The notes: generated by a model not told the origin, from the sequence alone. A DNA stretch of 64,000 nt from JAEVLT01 sp050496765 (GCF_050496765.1 NZ_JBNWEO010000014.1:1-64000), one strand, 5' to 3'. Positions 8,809-18,611 are shown, numbered from the stretch's first letter. Numbers and translations: made by a program.

Positions 8809-9939
8809 ATGAGATACGCTAAACTAGTTCAATTCTTAATGATTTTTTGTTTATTGCCGATTTTCACTTTTTTCCCTCAAGAGCAGCAAACAGCCTATGC
8901 AAATGCAAATTTATCCAAGGTCACAGTTATTGCGGCTAATCTTAATGTACGGGAAGATGCAGGTCTTTCAGGCAAAATCCTTGGGCTCGTTCACCTGGGA
9001 GATACATTTGAAGTCATGCAAGAAAAGAACGGGTGGGATCAAATTAAACTTACAGATAATCAAACAGGTTGGGTGAGCAATCGATATGTCACTTCGGCTA
9101 AAAATATTGAAGCAACAGTTGAAGCCAATGCTTTAAATGTCCGTGAAAAACCGACTGTTTTAAGCAAAGCGATTGGTCAATTAAAGCAGGAAGAAAAACT
9201 AACGGTCGTGTTTGAATATGGAGGCTGGGCAAAAATGGAATCCGCTTCCGGCATCCAAGGATGGGTAAACACATCTTACATTAAAAAAAACGGTGAAAAA
9301 CAACTGACTTCCGGCACTTCAGCAACCAATGTAACGATCGAACATCCAGCACCAGCCGAAAATATGGCAGTGCTCAATAGCGAAAAGTCACTTAAGGGAA
9401 AAACCTTTGTATTGGATCCGGGTCATGGCGGTGTGGATGGTGGAACAAAAAGTGTTGCGGGAACATCCGAAAAAACTTTAACCTTGGCAACCGCCCAAGC
9501 AGTTAAGCAAAAACTGCAAAATGCCGGCGCTAATGTCATTCTTACCCGGACATCAGATTCTTTTGTGCCATTGCAACAACGGCCGTCCATTTCAAAGGAA
9601 AACCATGCAGATGCATTTATTAGTTTTCATTATAATTGGGTAGATGATCCTACAGTGAATGGAGTGCTTGGTTTTTACTACCGACAAACAAAAGATAGTC
9701 TTTTAGCTTCGACTATTTTAAACGAAGTTGCCAAATCGACAGGGTTAAACAATGATGGGTCAAAATTCGGCAACTTGGAAGTTTTGCGTAATAATTCGCA
9801 GCCCAGCACGTTGATCGAACTAGGATTTCTTTCAAATCAACAGGAAGATGCGATTGTCGAAAGTGATGCTTTCCGCGAAAACGTTGCTCAAGGGGTATAT
9901 CATGGATTACTTGAGTATTTCCAGTCAAAAAACAACTAA
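8809..9939 (+). CDS. N-acetylmuramoyl-L-alanine amidase with two SH3 domains
   Basis: A secreted cell-wall hydrolase that cuts between MurNAc and L-alanine. From the ATG at 8809 (GGAGG 14 bp upstream) it has a signal peptide (MRYAKLVQFLMIFCLL, cut near AYA-NA), two bacterial SH3 domains (ANLNVREDAG and ANALNVREKP) for wall binding, and an Amidase_3 domain. The zinc ligands are His in LDPGHGG, Glu in SEKTL and His in SFHYN; the catalytic Glu is in IELGFLSN. The frame is open upstream to 8692, but that part lacks a signal peptide. Length (376) and order match CwlC/LytC-type enzymes of Bacillaceae. It is monocistronic and convergent with selB. Confidence 0.92.
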   Translation: MRYAKLVQFLMIFCLLPIFTFFPQEQQTAYANANLSKVTVIAANLNVREDAGLSGKILGLVHLGDTFEVMQEKNGWDQIKLTDNQTGWVSNRYVTSAKNIEATVEANALNVREKPTVLSKAIGQLKQEEKLTVVFEYGGWAKMESASGIQGWVNTSYIKKNGEKQLTSGTSATNVTIEHPAPAENMAVLNSEKSLKGKTFVLDPGHGGVDGGTKSVAGTSEKTLTLATAQAVKQKLQNAGANVILTRTSDSFVPLQQRPSISKENHADAFISFHYNWVDDPTVNGVLGFYYRQTKDSLLASTILNEVAKSTGLNNDGSKFGNLEVLRNNSQPSTLIELGFLSNQQEDAIVESDAFRENVAQGVYHGLLEYFQSKNN

Positions 9940-9954
9940 AAAAGATAGAAAATC

Positions 9955-9983
9955 CCCTTCTTCCGTTTAAAACGGAAGAAGGG
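9955..9983 (-). terminator. terminator of selB, between convergent genes
   Basis: CCCTTCTTCCGTTT pairs with AAACGGAAGAAGGG. On the minus strand it is followed by GATTTTCTATCTTTTTT. It may also stop the amidase transcript. Confidence 0.75.
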
Positions 9984-9993
9984 ATCGAGTGTG

Positions 9994-11895
9994 TTAGTAT
10001 TGCCAAACTCTTTTGTTGTCTTTTCTCTTTGTCCATCCGAGAGCATCCAGTTTTTCTAAAAATGGAATCATGTATTTTCTTGATAGGCCGAGAATTTCTT
10101 TGGCAGATCCTACTTCAAACTCGGCATCTGTCTTATTGCGCAGCGTTTCAACAGCATGCCGAAAATGATCACCAAAATAGGCGAACTGATCATCCAGTGG
10201 AACGATCTCTTCTTGGTTTTCGAAATATCGCTTTAAGTCACCAGCGATCGTCTCTGGTATCCCGGCTTTGTCCAAGTAGTCCTGAAAAGGTCGAACCTGC
10301 AATCCGTCCTTTTTCAAATCCGCCAGCATATTTTCCGCCCGCTTCTTCCAATTATTTGGGATATGAGGTTCGAAGCTTGCCAGTGATACAAATTGGCCAT
10401 TTCGATTAAACTTGCCGGTTGTTATCCCATTTTCGACAACATAGTCAAGCAGTGGACGTGGGAAACTTTTTTGCAATACCTGCAACAATTCAGCTTTATT
10501 GATCCCTAATTTCATCGGACTCATATGATGAAAACTATGTAGCCGATCTACTAGATCCTCTTTGATGGAGAAAACCAATGTTTTTAAGGTATATTCTTTG
10601 GCATTGTAGCAAACGAAATCATCATCCTTCAATGCAGCTCGTAATGTTGGCTCATCTAGGGAGGTTTGCTTCATTAAATCGCCAATGGCAAGTGATTTCT
10701 CCTCATAGAGGGCAGCCGTTATTCGTTCTTTTGGAGAACCTTCTTTCTTTTTTTCTAATTCTTCAATTGTTTTATTTCCAAATCGGTATTTTGAACCATT
10801 TGGATCAATCACCCATCCGCCGCCGATTGTTTCTTGCGGACTCGGCCTGCGAATAATAAATCGATCGCCGCGCTTTGTTAAAATCTCATCTTCAAGGCGA
10901 AACTGACAAAGAATTTCGCCGCTTTCCTCCTTCAATTCATTTCGGTCAAAGAAAACGATTCGGCCCATTACTTCAGCTGTTCCTATATGCAGCTTGATCG
11001 GCATCCGCTGCTTCACCATATAATCTAGATCTTCCACTATACGAATAGCAACATCAATTGTTCTCGTAACCACAAAATTTTCAGAAGAAACGAGGACATC
11101 GCCCCTTTCTAAATCCTCTTTGGAAACTCCTGAAAGATTGAGAGCAGCTCGCTGACCGGCGAAAGCTTTTTGGGCGGGAAGATGATGCACCTGAATTTGC
11201 CTTACCTTAACTTCCCTTCCTTTTGGCATTACGAACAACGTTTGGCCTTCTGTTACGGCTCCTTCGTAAACTGTTCCGCGCACTACTGTCCCTTGCCCCT
11301 TTACAATGAATACTTGATCAATGGGCAGACGAAAATCTCCTTTTGCATCCCGCATTTCCTGACCTTTTAATGTTTGGATAATCCTTGTTTTCAATTCATT
11401 GATGCCCCTGTTGGAAAGGCTGTCAACGAGGACAACCGGTGATTGTTCAAAAACTGTCCCTTTCAGTTCATCTAAAATATCTTCTTGAACGAGTTCGATT
11501 AATTCTTCTTCTACGCGATCGATTTTTGTAATCGCAATGAATCCGTTTTTAATTCCTAAAAATCCGAGAATTTCAAGATGCTCTTTTGTTTGCGGCATGA
11601 CCCCTTCATCAGCAGCAACAACAAGCACCACGAGATCGATTCCTGCGACACCGGCTATCATCTGCCGGATAAAACGTTCATGTCCGGGAACATCGATCAC
11701 CGATATTTGAATGTCCTCATCTTCATAGAGAGGGGCAAACCCAAGTTCAATCGAGATTTGCCGTTCCTTTTCTTCCTTTAAACGATCGGTGTCCACATGT
11801 GTAAGCGCCTTTGTTAAAGACGTTTTTCCATGGTCAATATGACCCGCCATGCCAATCGTAAAATATCTTTTATCCAAATTTGCCACCTGCTTCAT
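9994..11895 (-). CDS. selB: selenocysteine-specific elongation factor SelB
   Basis: A 633-residue GTPase that delivers Sec-tRNA to UGA codons marked by a SECIS hairpin. The EF-Tu-like domain has G1 GHIDHGKT (18-25), G3 DVPGHE and G4 TKID, then beta-barrel domains II/III (FIVKGQGTVVRGTVYEG) and C-terminal winged helices that bind the SECIS, ending in GSAKEILGLSRKYMIPFLEKLDALG. The ATG is preceded by weak purine-rich sequence. No selA, selD or Sec-tRNA gene was seen on either side, although selA often neighbours selB. Its presence predicts a Sec machinery and at least one selenoprotein elsewhere in the genome. Confidence 0.93.
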   Translation of the reverse strand: MKQVANLDKRYFTIGMAGHIDHGKTSLTKALTHVDTDRLKEEKERQISIELGFAPLYEDEDIQISVIDVPGHERFIRQMIAGVAGIDLVVLVVAADEGVMPQTKEHLEILGFLGIKNGFIAITKIDRVEEELIELVQEDILDELKGTVFEQSPVVLVDSLSNRGINELKTRIIQTLKGQEMRDAKGDFRLPIDQVFIVKGQGTVVRGTVYEGAVTEGQTLFVMPKGREVKVRQIQVHHLPAQKAFAGQRAALNLSGVSKEDLERGDVLVSSENFVVTRTIDVAIRIVEDLDYMVKQRMPIKLHIGTAEVMGRIVFFDRNELKEESGEILCQFRLEDEILTKRGDRFIIRRPSPQETIGGGWVIDPNGSKYRFGNKTIEELEKKKEGSPKERITAALYEEKSLAIGDLMKQTSLDEPTLRAALKDDDFVCYNAKEYTLKTLVFSIKEDLVDRLHSFHHMSPMKLGINKAELLQVLQKSFPRPLLDYVVENGITTGKFNRNGQFVSLASFEPHIPNNWKKRAENMLADLKKDGLQVRPFQDYLDKAGIPETIAGDLKRYFENQEEIVPLDDQFAYFGDHFRHAVETLRNKTDAEFEVGSAKEILGLSRKYMIPFLEKLDALGWTKRKDNKRVWQY

Positions 11896-12152
11896 CCTTG
11901 TTTCTTTTTTACTGTAGCTTGAACATGGCTAATATTCAAGCAAACGAATTTCCATTCGGAAAACAGCATCCAAGCGATCGACTTTGTCATTACTTTTAAC
12001 CTAGCTCAGGCGATAGTTTTTGCCATTTTTTCCGCTGTTTGTGATCTGTAACTACCGGGAATAATTCAATTAGACAAGCCAGATTTCAAAATTTCTTCTT
12101 ACTCAAAATTATTTTTTTGAGCAAAAACATACACAAACAACTCAAAATTTAA
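11896..12152. other. intergenic region between selB and mntH
   Basis: I looked here for a Sec-tRNA or selA fragment and saw none. The region holds the divergent promoters of selB and mntH. Confidence 0.4.
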
Positions 12153-12185
12153 TATAATGGTTTTAGAAAGTTGCACTAGGGAAAC
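12153..12185 (+). promoter_or_regulatory. mntH promoter -10 and MntR-like operator
   Basis: TATAAT at 12153-12158 is followed by TTGCACTAGGGAAAC at 12171-12185, which matches 11 of 14 positions of the B. subtilis MntR site TTGCCTTAAGGAAA. Its place near +1 fits manganese repression of mntH. Confidence 0.6.
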
Positions 12186-12246
12186 AAATATTGACTAACG
12201 AACAAACCTTGCAACAACGAAAATCAAAGAAAGGATGGTGTCCCAA

Positions 12247-13551
12247 ATGGGCCAAACCGATTCGATTGCAATTAAACGAGCCCGAAATGCCGAAAACAGA
12301 ACCATCTCGGCCGCACGAGATGCCATTAATGGCAAAGTTAAAGGTTTCCGCGCTCTTCTGCCTTTTCTTGGACCAGCGTTTATTGCTTCAATTGCTTATA
12401 TAGATCCAGGAAACTTTGCAACCAATATCCAAGGCGGCGCCAGCTTCGGCTATAAATTGCTTTGGGTAATCATCCTTGCCAATCTGATGGCTATGCTTTT
12501 GCAAAATATGTCCGCTAAACTTGGAATTGCAACAGGGAAAAACCTTCCGGAAATTTGCCGGGAACATTTGCCAAAACCGCTGACCTATTTAATGTGGCTT
12601 GTTTCCGAATTAGCAGCAATGGCCACCGACCTAGCTGAATTTTTGGGTGCAACCCTTGCATTAAATCTGCTATTTGGAATTCCGATGATATATGCAGTTA
12701 TGATTACAGGGATCGTCACCTATCTGATTTTAATGCTGGAAAGGTACGGTTTCAGACCGCTGGAAAAGTTCATTGCAGCGTTTGCCATGTTGATCGGCCT
12801 TAGTTATTTAGTTGAAACGATATTGTCGAAACCAAGTTTTACTCAAGTTGCTTATCACAGCGTTGTTCCTTGGCTTGGGAATAATCAAAGCATCATGCTT
12901 GCTGTTGGGATTATCGGTGCAACCGTCATGCCGCATGCCATCTATTTGCACTCTAGCCTGACTCAAGGCAGGATCATCCCAAGGAATGATGAAGAAAAAT
13001 TAAAAATTCAAAAATTCAGTACAAAAGAAATTTTAATCGCAATGACACTTGCGGGATTTGTCAATTTATCAATGATGTATATGGCAGCATCAGTGTTTAA
13101 TGCGACTGGCAATGAAAACATTGCAGACTTGAAAACAGCTTACCATACATTAACACCGCTTCTAGGTTCCGCCGCAGCCAGTGTATTTTTGATTTCCCTG
13201 CTTGCATCCGGTATCTCGAGCTCTGTCGTAGGTACAATGGCTGGTCAAGTAATCATGCAAGGCTTTGTCGGATTTACCATTCCTATATGGGTGCGGAGAC
13301 TAGTCACAATGCTGCCGACAGTTGTCATTGTGGCTATGGGTACCGATCCAACGCTAACGCTTGTCATTAGTCAAGTAGTTCTAAGCATTGTGCTTCCATT
13401 CCCGATTATTGCCCTAATTTACTTTACCCAGAAAAAAGATTTAATGGGCGTATTAACAAATAAGAGGCATGTAACGATTTTATCATCTGTGTTTGCTGCT
13501 GTGATTCTAAGTTTGAATGTCTGGTTAATTATTCAAACATTTCTTGGCTGA
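12247..13551 (+). CDS. mntH: Nramp-family manganese(II) transporter MntH
   Basis: A proton-coupled Mn2+/Fe2+ importer in the membrane, about 11 helices. The metal-binding motifs are IDPGNFATN in the first helix and MPHAIYLHSSL in the sixth. I prefer the ATG at 12247, because GAAAGGA is 11 bp upstream; the ATG at 12235 sits directly on that ribosome site. Length (434) is normal for MntH. It is monocistronic, closed by a strong terminator, and an MntR-like operator precedes it. Confidence 0.93.
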   Translation: MGQTDSIAIKRARNAENRTISAARDAINGKVKGFRALLPFLGPAFIASIAYIDPGNFATNIQGGASFGYKLLWVIILANLMAMLLQNMSAKLGIATGKNLPEICREHLPKPLTYLMWLVSELAAMATDLAEFLGATLALNLLFGIPMIYAVMITGIVTYLILMLERYGFRPLEKFIAAFAMLIGLSYLVETILSKPSFTQVAYHSVVPWLGNNQSIMLAVGIIGATVMPHAIYLHSSLTQGRIIPRNDEEKLKIQKFSTKEILIAMTLAGFVNLSMMYMAASVFNATGNENIADLKTAYHTLTPLLGSAAASVFLISLLASGISSSVVGTMAGQVIMQGFVGFTIPIWVRRLVTMLPTVVIVAMGTDPTLTLVISQVVLSIVLPFPIIALIYFTQKKDLMGVLTNKRHVTILSSVFAAVILSLNVWLIIQTFLG

Positions 13552-13574
13552 TTGATAGTTAAATAGACTTTTGA

Positions 13575-13610
13575 ACAGGAAGCGAGTCAAGCAATTGATA
13601 CGCTTCCTGT
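13575..13610 (+). terminator. terminator of mntH
   Basis: Stem ACAGGAAGCG / CGCTTCCTGT followed by TTTTTT. An A-rich left flank makes it usable by the convergent GNAT gene too. Confidence 0.88.
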
Positions 13611-13614
13611 TTTT

Positions 13615-14067
13615 TTATTTTACTTTCGAAAACATGCGGATAAACAAACCGGGTTCAACTTCTACATCCCCTACAGCTTGATAGCCATTTTTCAAATACA
13701 GCTTGATCGCAGGGATGTTGTCTCTACCCGTTGCCACATTTATTGCAGTTGAATCAGCAAACTGGCGATCTATATAACGAAGTAATTGCTGACCGACACC
13801 TTTGCGGAAGTGGTTTGGATGCACAACCAGCCTGCATATGGTTAAGGATTTTTCTTCCTGTATAATTGAAATGGCAGCTGCCAATTTTTCTCCCACAAAG
13901 TAACCAAAAAATAGTTCGCCACAAGCTTGAAACTGATCGAACGATTCGTTTAGCGGCGGTATGTTCTTCGTGCTAAGATATTCCGCCTCAACCAAATAGG
14001 CCGCACGCTGCAATTCGTATAATTCTCGAACTAATTTGTTATCATGCCGTTCGATCAACCGAATCAC
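13615..14067 (-). CDS. GNAT-family N-acetyltransferase
   Basis: A 150-residue acetyl-CoA-dependent acetyltransferase. The fold is visible as ICRLVVHPNHFRKGVGQQLLRYID (strand 4 and the pyrophosphate loop RKGVGQQ) and the later NIPAIKLYLKNGYQ motif. The start is GTG at 14067 with GAGGTGG nine bases before it. The acceptor substrate is unknown. It lies 49 bp downstream of the sbcC stop on the other side, in its own transcription unit or an extension of sbcDC; both run on the minus strand, with this gene last. Confidence 0.85.
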   Translation of the reverse strand: MIRLIERHDNKLVRELYELQRAAYLVEAEYLSTKNIPPLNESFDQFQACGELFFGYFVGEKLAAAISIIQEEKSLTICRLVVHPNHFRKGVGQQLLRYIDRQFADSTAINVATGRDNIPAIKLYLKNGYQAVGDVEVEPGLFIRMFSKVK

Positions 14068-14115
14068 GTAACATTTCCACCTCTTTTCCTTTCCTTGAAC
14101 ATACTTATTTGTTTA

Positions 14116-17100
14116 TTAATTGGAAAAAACAAACTGTGTGCGGCTTCCGGTTTGTCCTGCAATGACTTCCAGCCGGGCATCAATTCGTTCCTTTAGTTCG
14201 GGGACATGTGAAATAATACCTACCAAACGGCCGCTGCTTTGGATATCCATTAACGTTTCAATCGCTTGATCAAGTGACTCTGGATCTAGAGTTCCAAATC
14301 CCTCATCAATAAACATTGTTTCAAGTGAAACCCCGCCAGCATAATTTTGTACGACATCAGCAAGACCCAGCGCAAGTGCTAATGCCGCCTTAAAGCTCTC
14401 ACCGCCCGATAATGTCTTAACATGGCGCTCCTGTCCAGTATATTGGTCAAACACCAGCAACTCTAATCCACTTTGCACATTTCCTTTTGAACGGTCTTTT
14501 TTCCGCAGCAGGAAATAGCGCCCAGATGTCATTTTTTTCAGCCGCCCATTTGCTTCCATCAAGATATCGTCTAAAAAGGCAGCCAACACAAAACGTTCGA
14601 ACGTCATCCGATACGTATTTTGACCTTTTGCCATCTCATATAGATGGCCGATTAGCTGGTACCGTTCCTCCAGTTTTTTCAACCTGGCATTTATGGTTTC
14701 GATCTGCTTATAGATTGATTCATTCGCTTGTTTTTTGATGAGCAGATCGGTTCGTTTATTGCTGAGTGATTCCACTGCCAGTTTCTGTTCTTCTATAGAT
14801 TTTTTTAGCCCCTCAACATCTGGCACCTCAATATTTTGCAAAAGGTCGGTTAATTCGATAAGGCGATCGGAAACAGAACGTAATTCTTCACGAAAAGCTT
14901 GAATTTCGCTTTCAAGCTTTTCCACCTCCTGCTCACTCCGTTTTGACTGCTCGTAGCTCGCAAAATTGGCAAAACCTTGTTCATCCAGTTGGTTTTTAAA
15001 CACTTGTCTTTCTGTATCGAGCTCGGATTGTTTTGCCATTAAGCGATTTTGGGCATCTGCCAGCCGCGCTGTTTCGGCTGCTTGTTGCTCTTTTACCGTC
15101 TGCCACTGTCTCTGGGCTGTTTCAAGTTGTCTTACAAGGGTTTCATGAACCGATTTGGCAGCGGCTAGCGCCGTTTCAAAAGCAGGCACTGATCGCAATC
15201 TTTCCGGAATTTGCTCTCTCATTCGCAATAAATCGGTTCGTTTTTCAGTGTATTGAACCGTTAATTCCGTTACTTTCTCAGAAAACTTATGAATCGATTG
15301 CTGTAGCTCGGTTTTCATTTCGTCCAGACTCGACAATTCGGCCTTTATCTTGTCTAGCTGTTTCAATTGCTGTTGTAACCGTGCTTGCTCTTTCTCTAAC
15401 TCTGAAATGAAAGCTGTTCGTCGTTCCTTTTCTTCCTTTAAATATTCCGGTTCAAAACCGGGATTTTGCAAACGAATTTCCATTAGAAGGTCGGTTGCTG
15501 CTTCCCTTGCGCTTTTTTCTTCTGATTGGCATTCGTAAAGAGTTGATTGTGCCTGCGCCTTTTCTGTTTCAAAGCGCTGTACTTGAGCTTTGGCGGCTTG
15601 TAAATCTTCTTCTGCCGGAACAATTCCATCATGAACTAAATTTGGAGATGGATGGTGCACAGAACCGCATACGGGACATTCTTTTCCTTTTTCAAGCCTT
15701 TGAGCTAGCAGTGCGGCCTGACCGGAAATCCAAGAATGCTCCATATCTTCCATCAGGATTTTGGCATCGTAGAAGGAGGATTCAGCCTTCTCAAATCGGC
15801 CAGCAGCATGCTTCAAATCGGTTTCCTTTTGATGATGACGTATTTTTACCTTTTCAAATCGGGTCAATTTTTCTAATTCCGTAGCCAACTTCTCTATTTT
15901 TCGCTCATTTTCAAAAAATACAAGCTGCCCCTGTTCCATTTCCACTTTCTGCGCTTGCTTTATTTTTTGATTTTCCTCCATTTGACGAAGCTGATCTTCT
16001 GCCATTTTATACTTCTCTTTTGCTTTTTCAAGCAATTGGGCTACTTGATTGGCAGCTTGTTCAAACGCGGCAAAGGAATAAACACCTTCCTTTATATTTT
16101 GCAGCCGAATAATTTCAGCAGCTGCTTCCTGACGCTCATTCTCCTTTTTTTGCTCCTGTTGCAGCTTTGAATGGGACTCGATTGAACGCTCTTCTAATGA
16201 TTTAACCTTTGAAGAAATCGCTGCAGTTGATTGCGCGAGGTGGTCGGATTCTTTTTTCAGGCGGTGGCAAAGCTCTTCCTGTCGACCCAAAATCGCTGCT
16301 TTTTGGGCAAACCGAACCTGTTGCTCCTTCTCAGCAAAGGCCTCTTTCTGTTGCTCAAGCTTACGTTTTTTTAAAGTTAGCTCTTCTTTTGTCTGAATTT
16401 GCTTTAAAATTGCCTCTGCTTTAAAAAGTTGCTGGTTAAGCTGATCCTGCTGCGTTTGTTTTTCCTCTAGCTCAGATGTCAATTTAACAATCACAGCAGC
16501 CATCTCATCAATTTCTTCGTTTAAAAGTGGCAAAATGATTCCATCATTTACACTGCCTGCTTTCAAATAATCTTGAAGCTCATTACAAAAAATGGCCTGA
16601 ATGCGGTGGATGGCTTCGTTTCGGGAGTTTAGCTGGTCTTCAACAGCTCTTTTTAATTCTCCAGCTTCTTCTTTTAATTTTTCCTCAATCAGCTTAAAAA
16701 TCTGTGTATGAAAAAGGCGTTGGAGAATGCCTTCCTTATCCTTGCTGTCAGATGTGAGCAGCTTGCGGAACTCTCCTTGGGGAATCATTAGAATCTGGCG
16801 AAACTGATTGCTGTCAATCAACATTATTTCCTTTATTTTTTCATCGACTTCATTGATTTTTGTAGCAAGCAATTTTTTACTGCCCGAATCATCCCAGATA
16901 TATAGTTCAGCCTTTGCGCCAGTCGTTGTATAACCTTCACCCTTTTCTTTTTTCCTTAGCTGCTGCGGTGCTCTCTTGATCGAATAGATCTTGCCACGCA
17001 GGGAAAAGTCAAGGGAAACTTCGGTTGCCAGGTCATCATTTGCAAATTGGCTCCGCAGCTCAGGTCCGTTGCGATCCTCACCGCTAGCTTTTCCGTAAAT

Positions 17101-17253
17101 TGCGTAGCTGATGGCATCAAATATCGTTGTTTTTCCCGAGCCTGTTTTTCCTGAGATGACAAACATCGTTCGATTTCCAAGTGTTGTGAAATTAATCGTC
17201 TCCACTCCAGCATAGGGTCCGAACGCCTGGATCATTAATTTTATGGGCTTCAT
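14116..17253 (-). CDS. sbcC: exonuclease SbcC (Rad50-like ATPase)
   Basis: A 1045-residue SMC-like ATPase that with SbcD opens hairpins and blocked DNA ends. The N-terminal half has Walker A GKTGSGKT (35-42). Two long coiled coils flank the zinc hook CPVCG near residue 523, which dimerises the arms. The C-terminal half carries LSGGESFKAALALALGLAD and Walker B/D-loop MFIDEGFGTLD. The start overlaps the sbcD stop by four bases. Length is typical. Confidence 0.95.
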   Translation of the reverse strand: MKPIKLMIQAFGPYAGVETINFTTLGNRTMFVISGKTGSGKTTIFDAISYAIYGKASGEDRNGPELRSQFANDDLATEVSLDFSLRGKIYSIKRAPQQLRKKEKGEGYTTTGAKAELYIWDDSGSKKLLATKINEVDEKIKEIMLIDSNQFRQILMIPQGEFRKLLTSDSKDKEGILQRLFHTQIFKLIEEKLKEEAGELKRAVEDQLNSRNEAIHRIQAIFCNELQDYLKAGSVNDGIILPLLNEEIDEMAAVIVKLTSELEEKQTQQDQLNQQLFKAEAILKQIQTKEELTLKKRKLEQQKEAFAEKEQQVRFAQKAAILGRQEELCHRLKKESDHLAQSTAAISSKVKSLEERSIESHSKLQQEQKKENERQEAAAEIIRLQNIKEGVYSFAAFEQAANQVAQLLEKAKEKYKMAEDQLRQMEENQKIKQAQKVEMEQGQLVFFENERKIEKLATELEKLTRFEKVKIRHHQKETDLKHAAGRFEKAESSFYDAKILMEDMEHSWISGQAALLAQRLEKGKECPVCGSVHHPSPNLVHDGIVPAEEDLQAAKAQVQRFETEKAQAQSTLYECQSEEKSAREAATDLLMEIRLQNPGFEPEYLKEEKERRTAFISELEKEQARLQQQLKQLDKIKAELSSLDEMKTELQQSIHKFSEKVTELTVQYTEKRTDLLRMREQIPERLRSVPAFETALAAAKSVHETLVRQLETAQRQWQTVKEQQAAETARLADAQNRLMAKQSELDTERQVFKNQLDEQGFANFASYEQSKRSEQEVEKLESEIQAFREELRSVSDRLIELTDLLQNIEVPDVEGLKKSIEEQKLAVESLSNKRTDLLIKKQANESIYKQIETINARLKKLEERYQLIGHLYEMAKGQNTYRMTFERFVLAAFLDDILMEANGRLKKMTSGRYFLLRKKDRSKGNVQSGLELLVFDQYTGQERHVKTLSGGESFKAALALALGLADVVQNYAGGVSLETMFIDEGFGTLDPESLDQAIETLMDIQSSGRLVGIISHVPELKERIDARLEVIAGQTGSRTQFVFSN

Positions 17254-18395
17254 TTCACTTCCCCCTCTTTTAAGGCTTTTTCAATCACTTCCACCATCAC
17301 TGCCTTTTTTTCTTCCGTGAACGTTGCAGTCGTCATTTCTGTATAAAACTGCTCAAATAATTCAAGTTCGGACTTTTTTTCGGAGCGGCCCGACGAAACG
17401 GATTGTTTCTTTTTTAAATCGATTGTTTCGATTTTCCGCTCAAGATGAAGAACGTTTGGGTATACTTGGCGTAGCTTATTAATCGGATCAAGCAGGGCGC
17501 CTTCGTCAAGCAGGTTAATTTTCAAAAAGTCATGCGTTTGTTGCTTTTCGTAAAAAGAGGGATCAAGCAGTTCTTCAAGATATCCTTCGATTTCCCTCAT
17601 GTCGTGGGTTGGCTTTAGTGAGCGGCAACGGTGCTGAAAGCTGCCATTCTCATTCATTTCAATTATGGAAATAGATTTCTTCTGCTTCGCTTCTGAAAAA
17701 GAATACTTTAATAAAGAACCGGAATATTTCACTGTTTCATGACGAATCGCATCCGGGCTGTGAAGATGACCGAGTGCCGTATAGGAAAAAGGTGAAAATA
17801 GGTCTGCGCTGACACAGCCGGAACCGCCAACAGCAAGCGTGCGTTCTGAATCTGAGGTGGAGCCGCCAAGAACGAAAGCATGTCCAACAAGGACATTCGG
17901 TTCATGCGGGTTCAAGTTTTGCTCGATTTTGCCAATGATCGCTTTCATTGCATCTTGATGGGTGTGGATCGAGTCATCGTTGAGTATATCCCGGACAATT
18001 CCCGGTTCAGCGTAGGGAATGAGGTAAAAATTTACACCGTTCAGTTGAACTGGGGTTGGAATTTGTTCAAGCTTGCCGGTTAAATAAAACTGGCTGTGTC
18101 TATACCAGGAGCTGCCAAATGATAATCGCTCGGCGCTATCATGATTGCCCGCAATCGCTACAATTGGTGTCTCTAACTCAACATTGATTTTAAAAAGGAT
18201 TTCATCCAGCAGGTTGACCGCATCTATCGGCGGTACGGAACGGTCATATAAATCACCAGCAATAATGACAGCATCCGGTTTCTCTTCTGCAACGACTTCG
18301 ATAAACTGGTTCAACACCTCGCGCTGGTGCTCCGTCATATAAACTCCGTGCACCAATTTTCCTAAATGCCAATCTGCAGTATGAATAAATTTCAT
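17250..18395 (-). CDS. sbcD: exonuclease SbcD (Mre11-like nuclease)
   Basis: A 381-residue metallophosphoesterase nuclease subunit. Metal-binding motifs are HTADWHLGK at the N-terminus, AGDLYDRS, AGNHDS and LVGHAFV, followed by GHLHSPD. A capping domain and a C-terminal SbcC-binding helix follow. It is the first gene of an sbcDC operon and is preceded by a promoter with a LexA-like box. Confidence 0.95.
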   Translation of the reverse strand: MKFIHTADWHLGKLVHGVYMTEHQREVLNQFIEVVAEEKPDAVIIAGDLYDRSVPPIDAVNLLDEILFKINVELETPIVAIAGNHDSAERLSFGSSWYRHSQFYLTGKLEQIPTPVQLNGVNFYLIPYAEPGIVRDILNDDSIHTHQDAMKAIIGKIEQNLNPHEPNVLVGHAFVLGGSTSDSERTLAVGGSGCVSADLFSPFSYTALGHLHSPDAIRHETVKYSGSLLKYSFSEAKQKKSISIIEMNENGSFQHRCRSLKPTHDMREIEGYLEELLDPSFYEKQQTHDFLKINLLDEGALLDPINKLRQVYPNVLHLERKIETIDLKKKQSVSSGRSEKKSELELFEQFYTEMTTATFTEEKKAVMVEVIEKALKEGEVK

Positions 18396-18493
18396 GCTTC
18401 CACCTCAATTTTCTTCATTGCTTATCCAATGTTACTATTATAGCAAAATTGTATTTTAAGGAGTTCTTGAAAATGAAGGGATTTCAGTTTTAG

Positions 18494-18541
18494 GAACATT
18501 TGTTCTATTAAATTGTAGCATAGAAGAGGATCTATTGGTAA
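18494..18541 (-). promoter_or_regulatory. sbcDC promoter with LexA (SOS) box
   Basis: Minus-strand -35 TTACCA (18536-18541) and -10 TACAAT (18512-18517) are 18 bp apart. GAACAAATGTTC (18494-18505) fits the Gram-positive SOS box GAACNNNNGTTC and covers the start-point region. A second -10 (TATAAT, 18436-18441) lies closer to sbcD. Confidence 0.55.
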
Positions 18542-18582
18542 GAAATTTGTGAAGTATTTGTGAATTACAAAATTCAAAATAA

Positions 18583-18611
18583 AACAACCCGGCCTAATTG
18601 ACCGGGTTGTT
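18583..18611 (-). terminator. terminator of the cold-shock gene
   Basis: Stem AACAACCCGG / CCGGGTTGTT with TTTTATTTT after it on the minus strand. Confidence 0.88.

Noticed and set aside
11896..12152. Sec-tRNA gene near selB
   Set aside because: No long acceptor stem, long variable arm or UCA anticodon loop could be arranged.
15033..15410. Plus-strand frames of over 100 codons inside sbcC
   Set aside because: They are antisense shadows of the coiled-coil coding sequence without ribosome sites.
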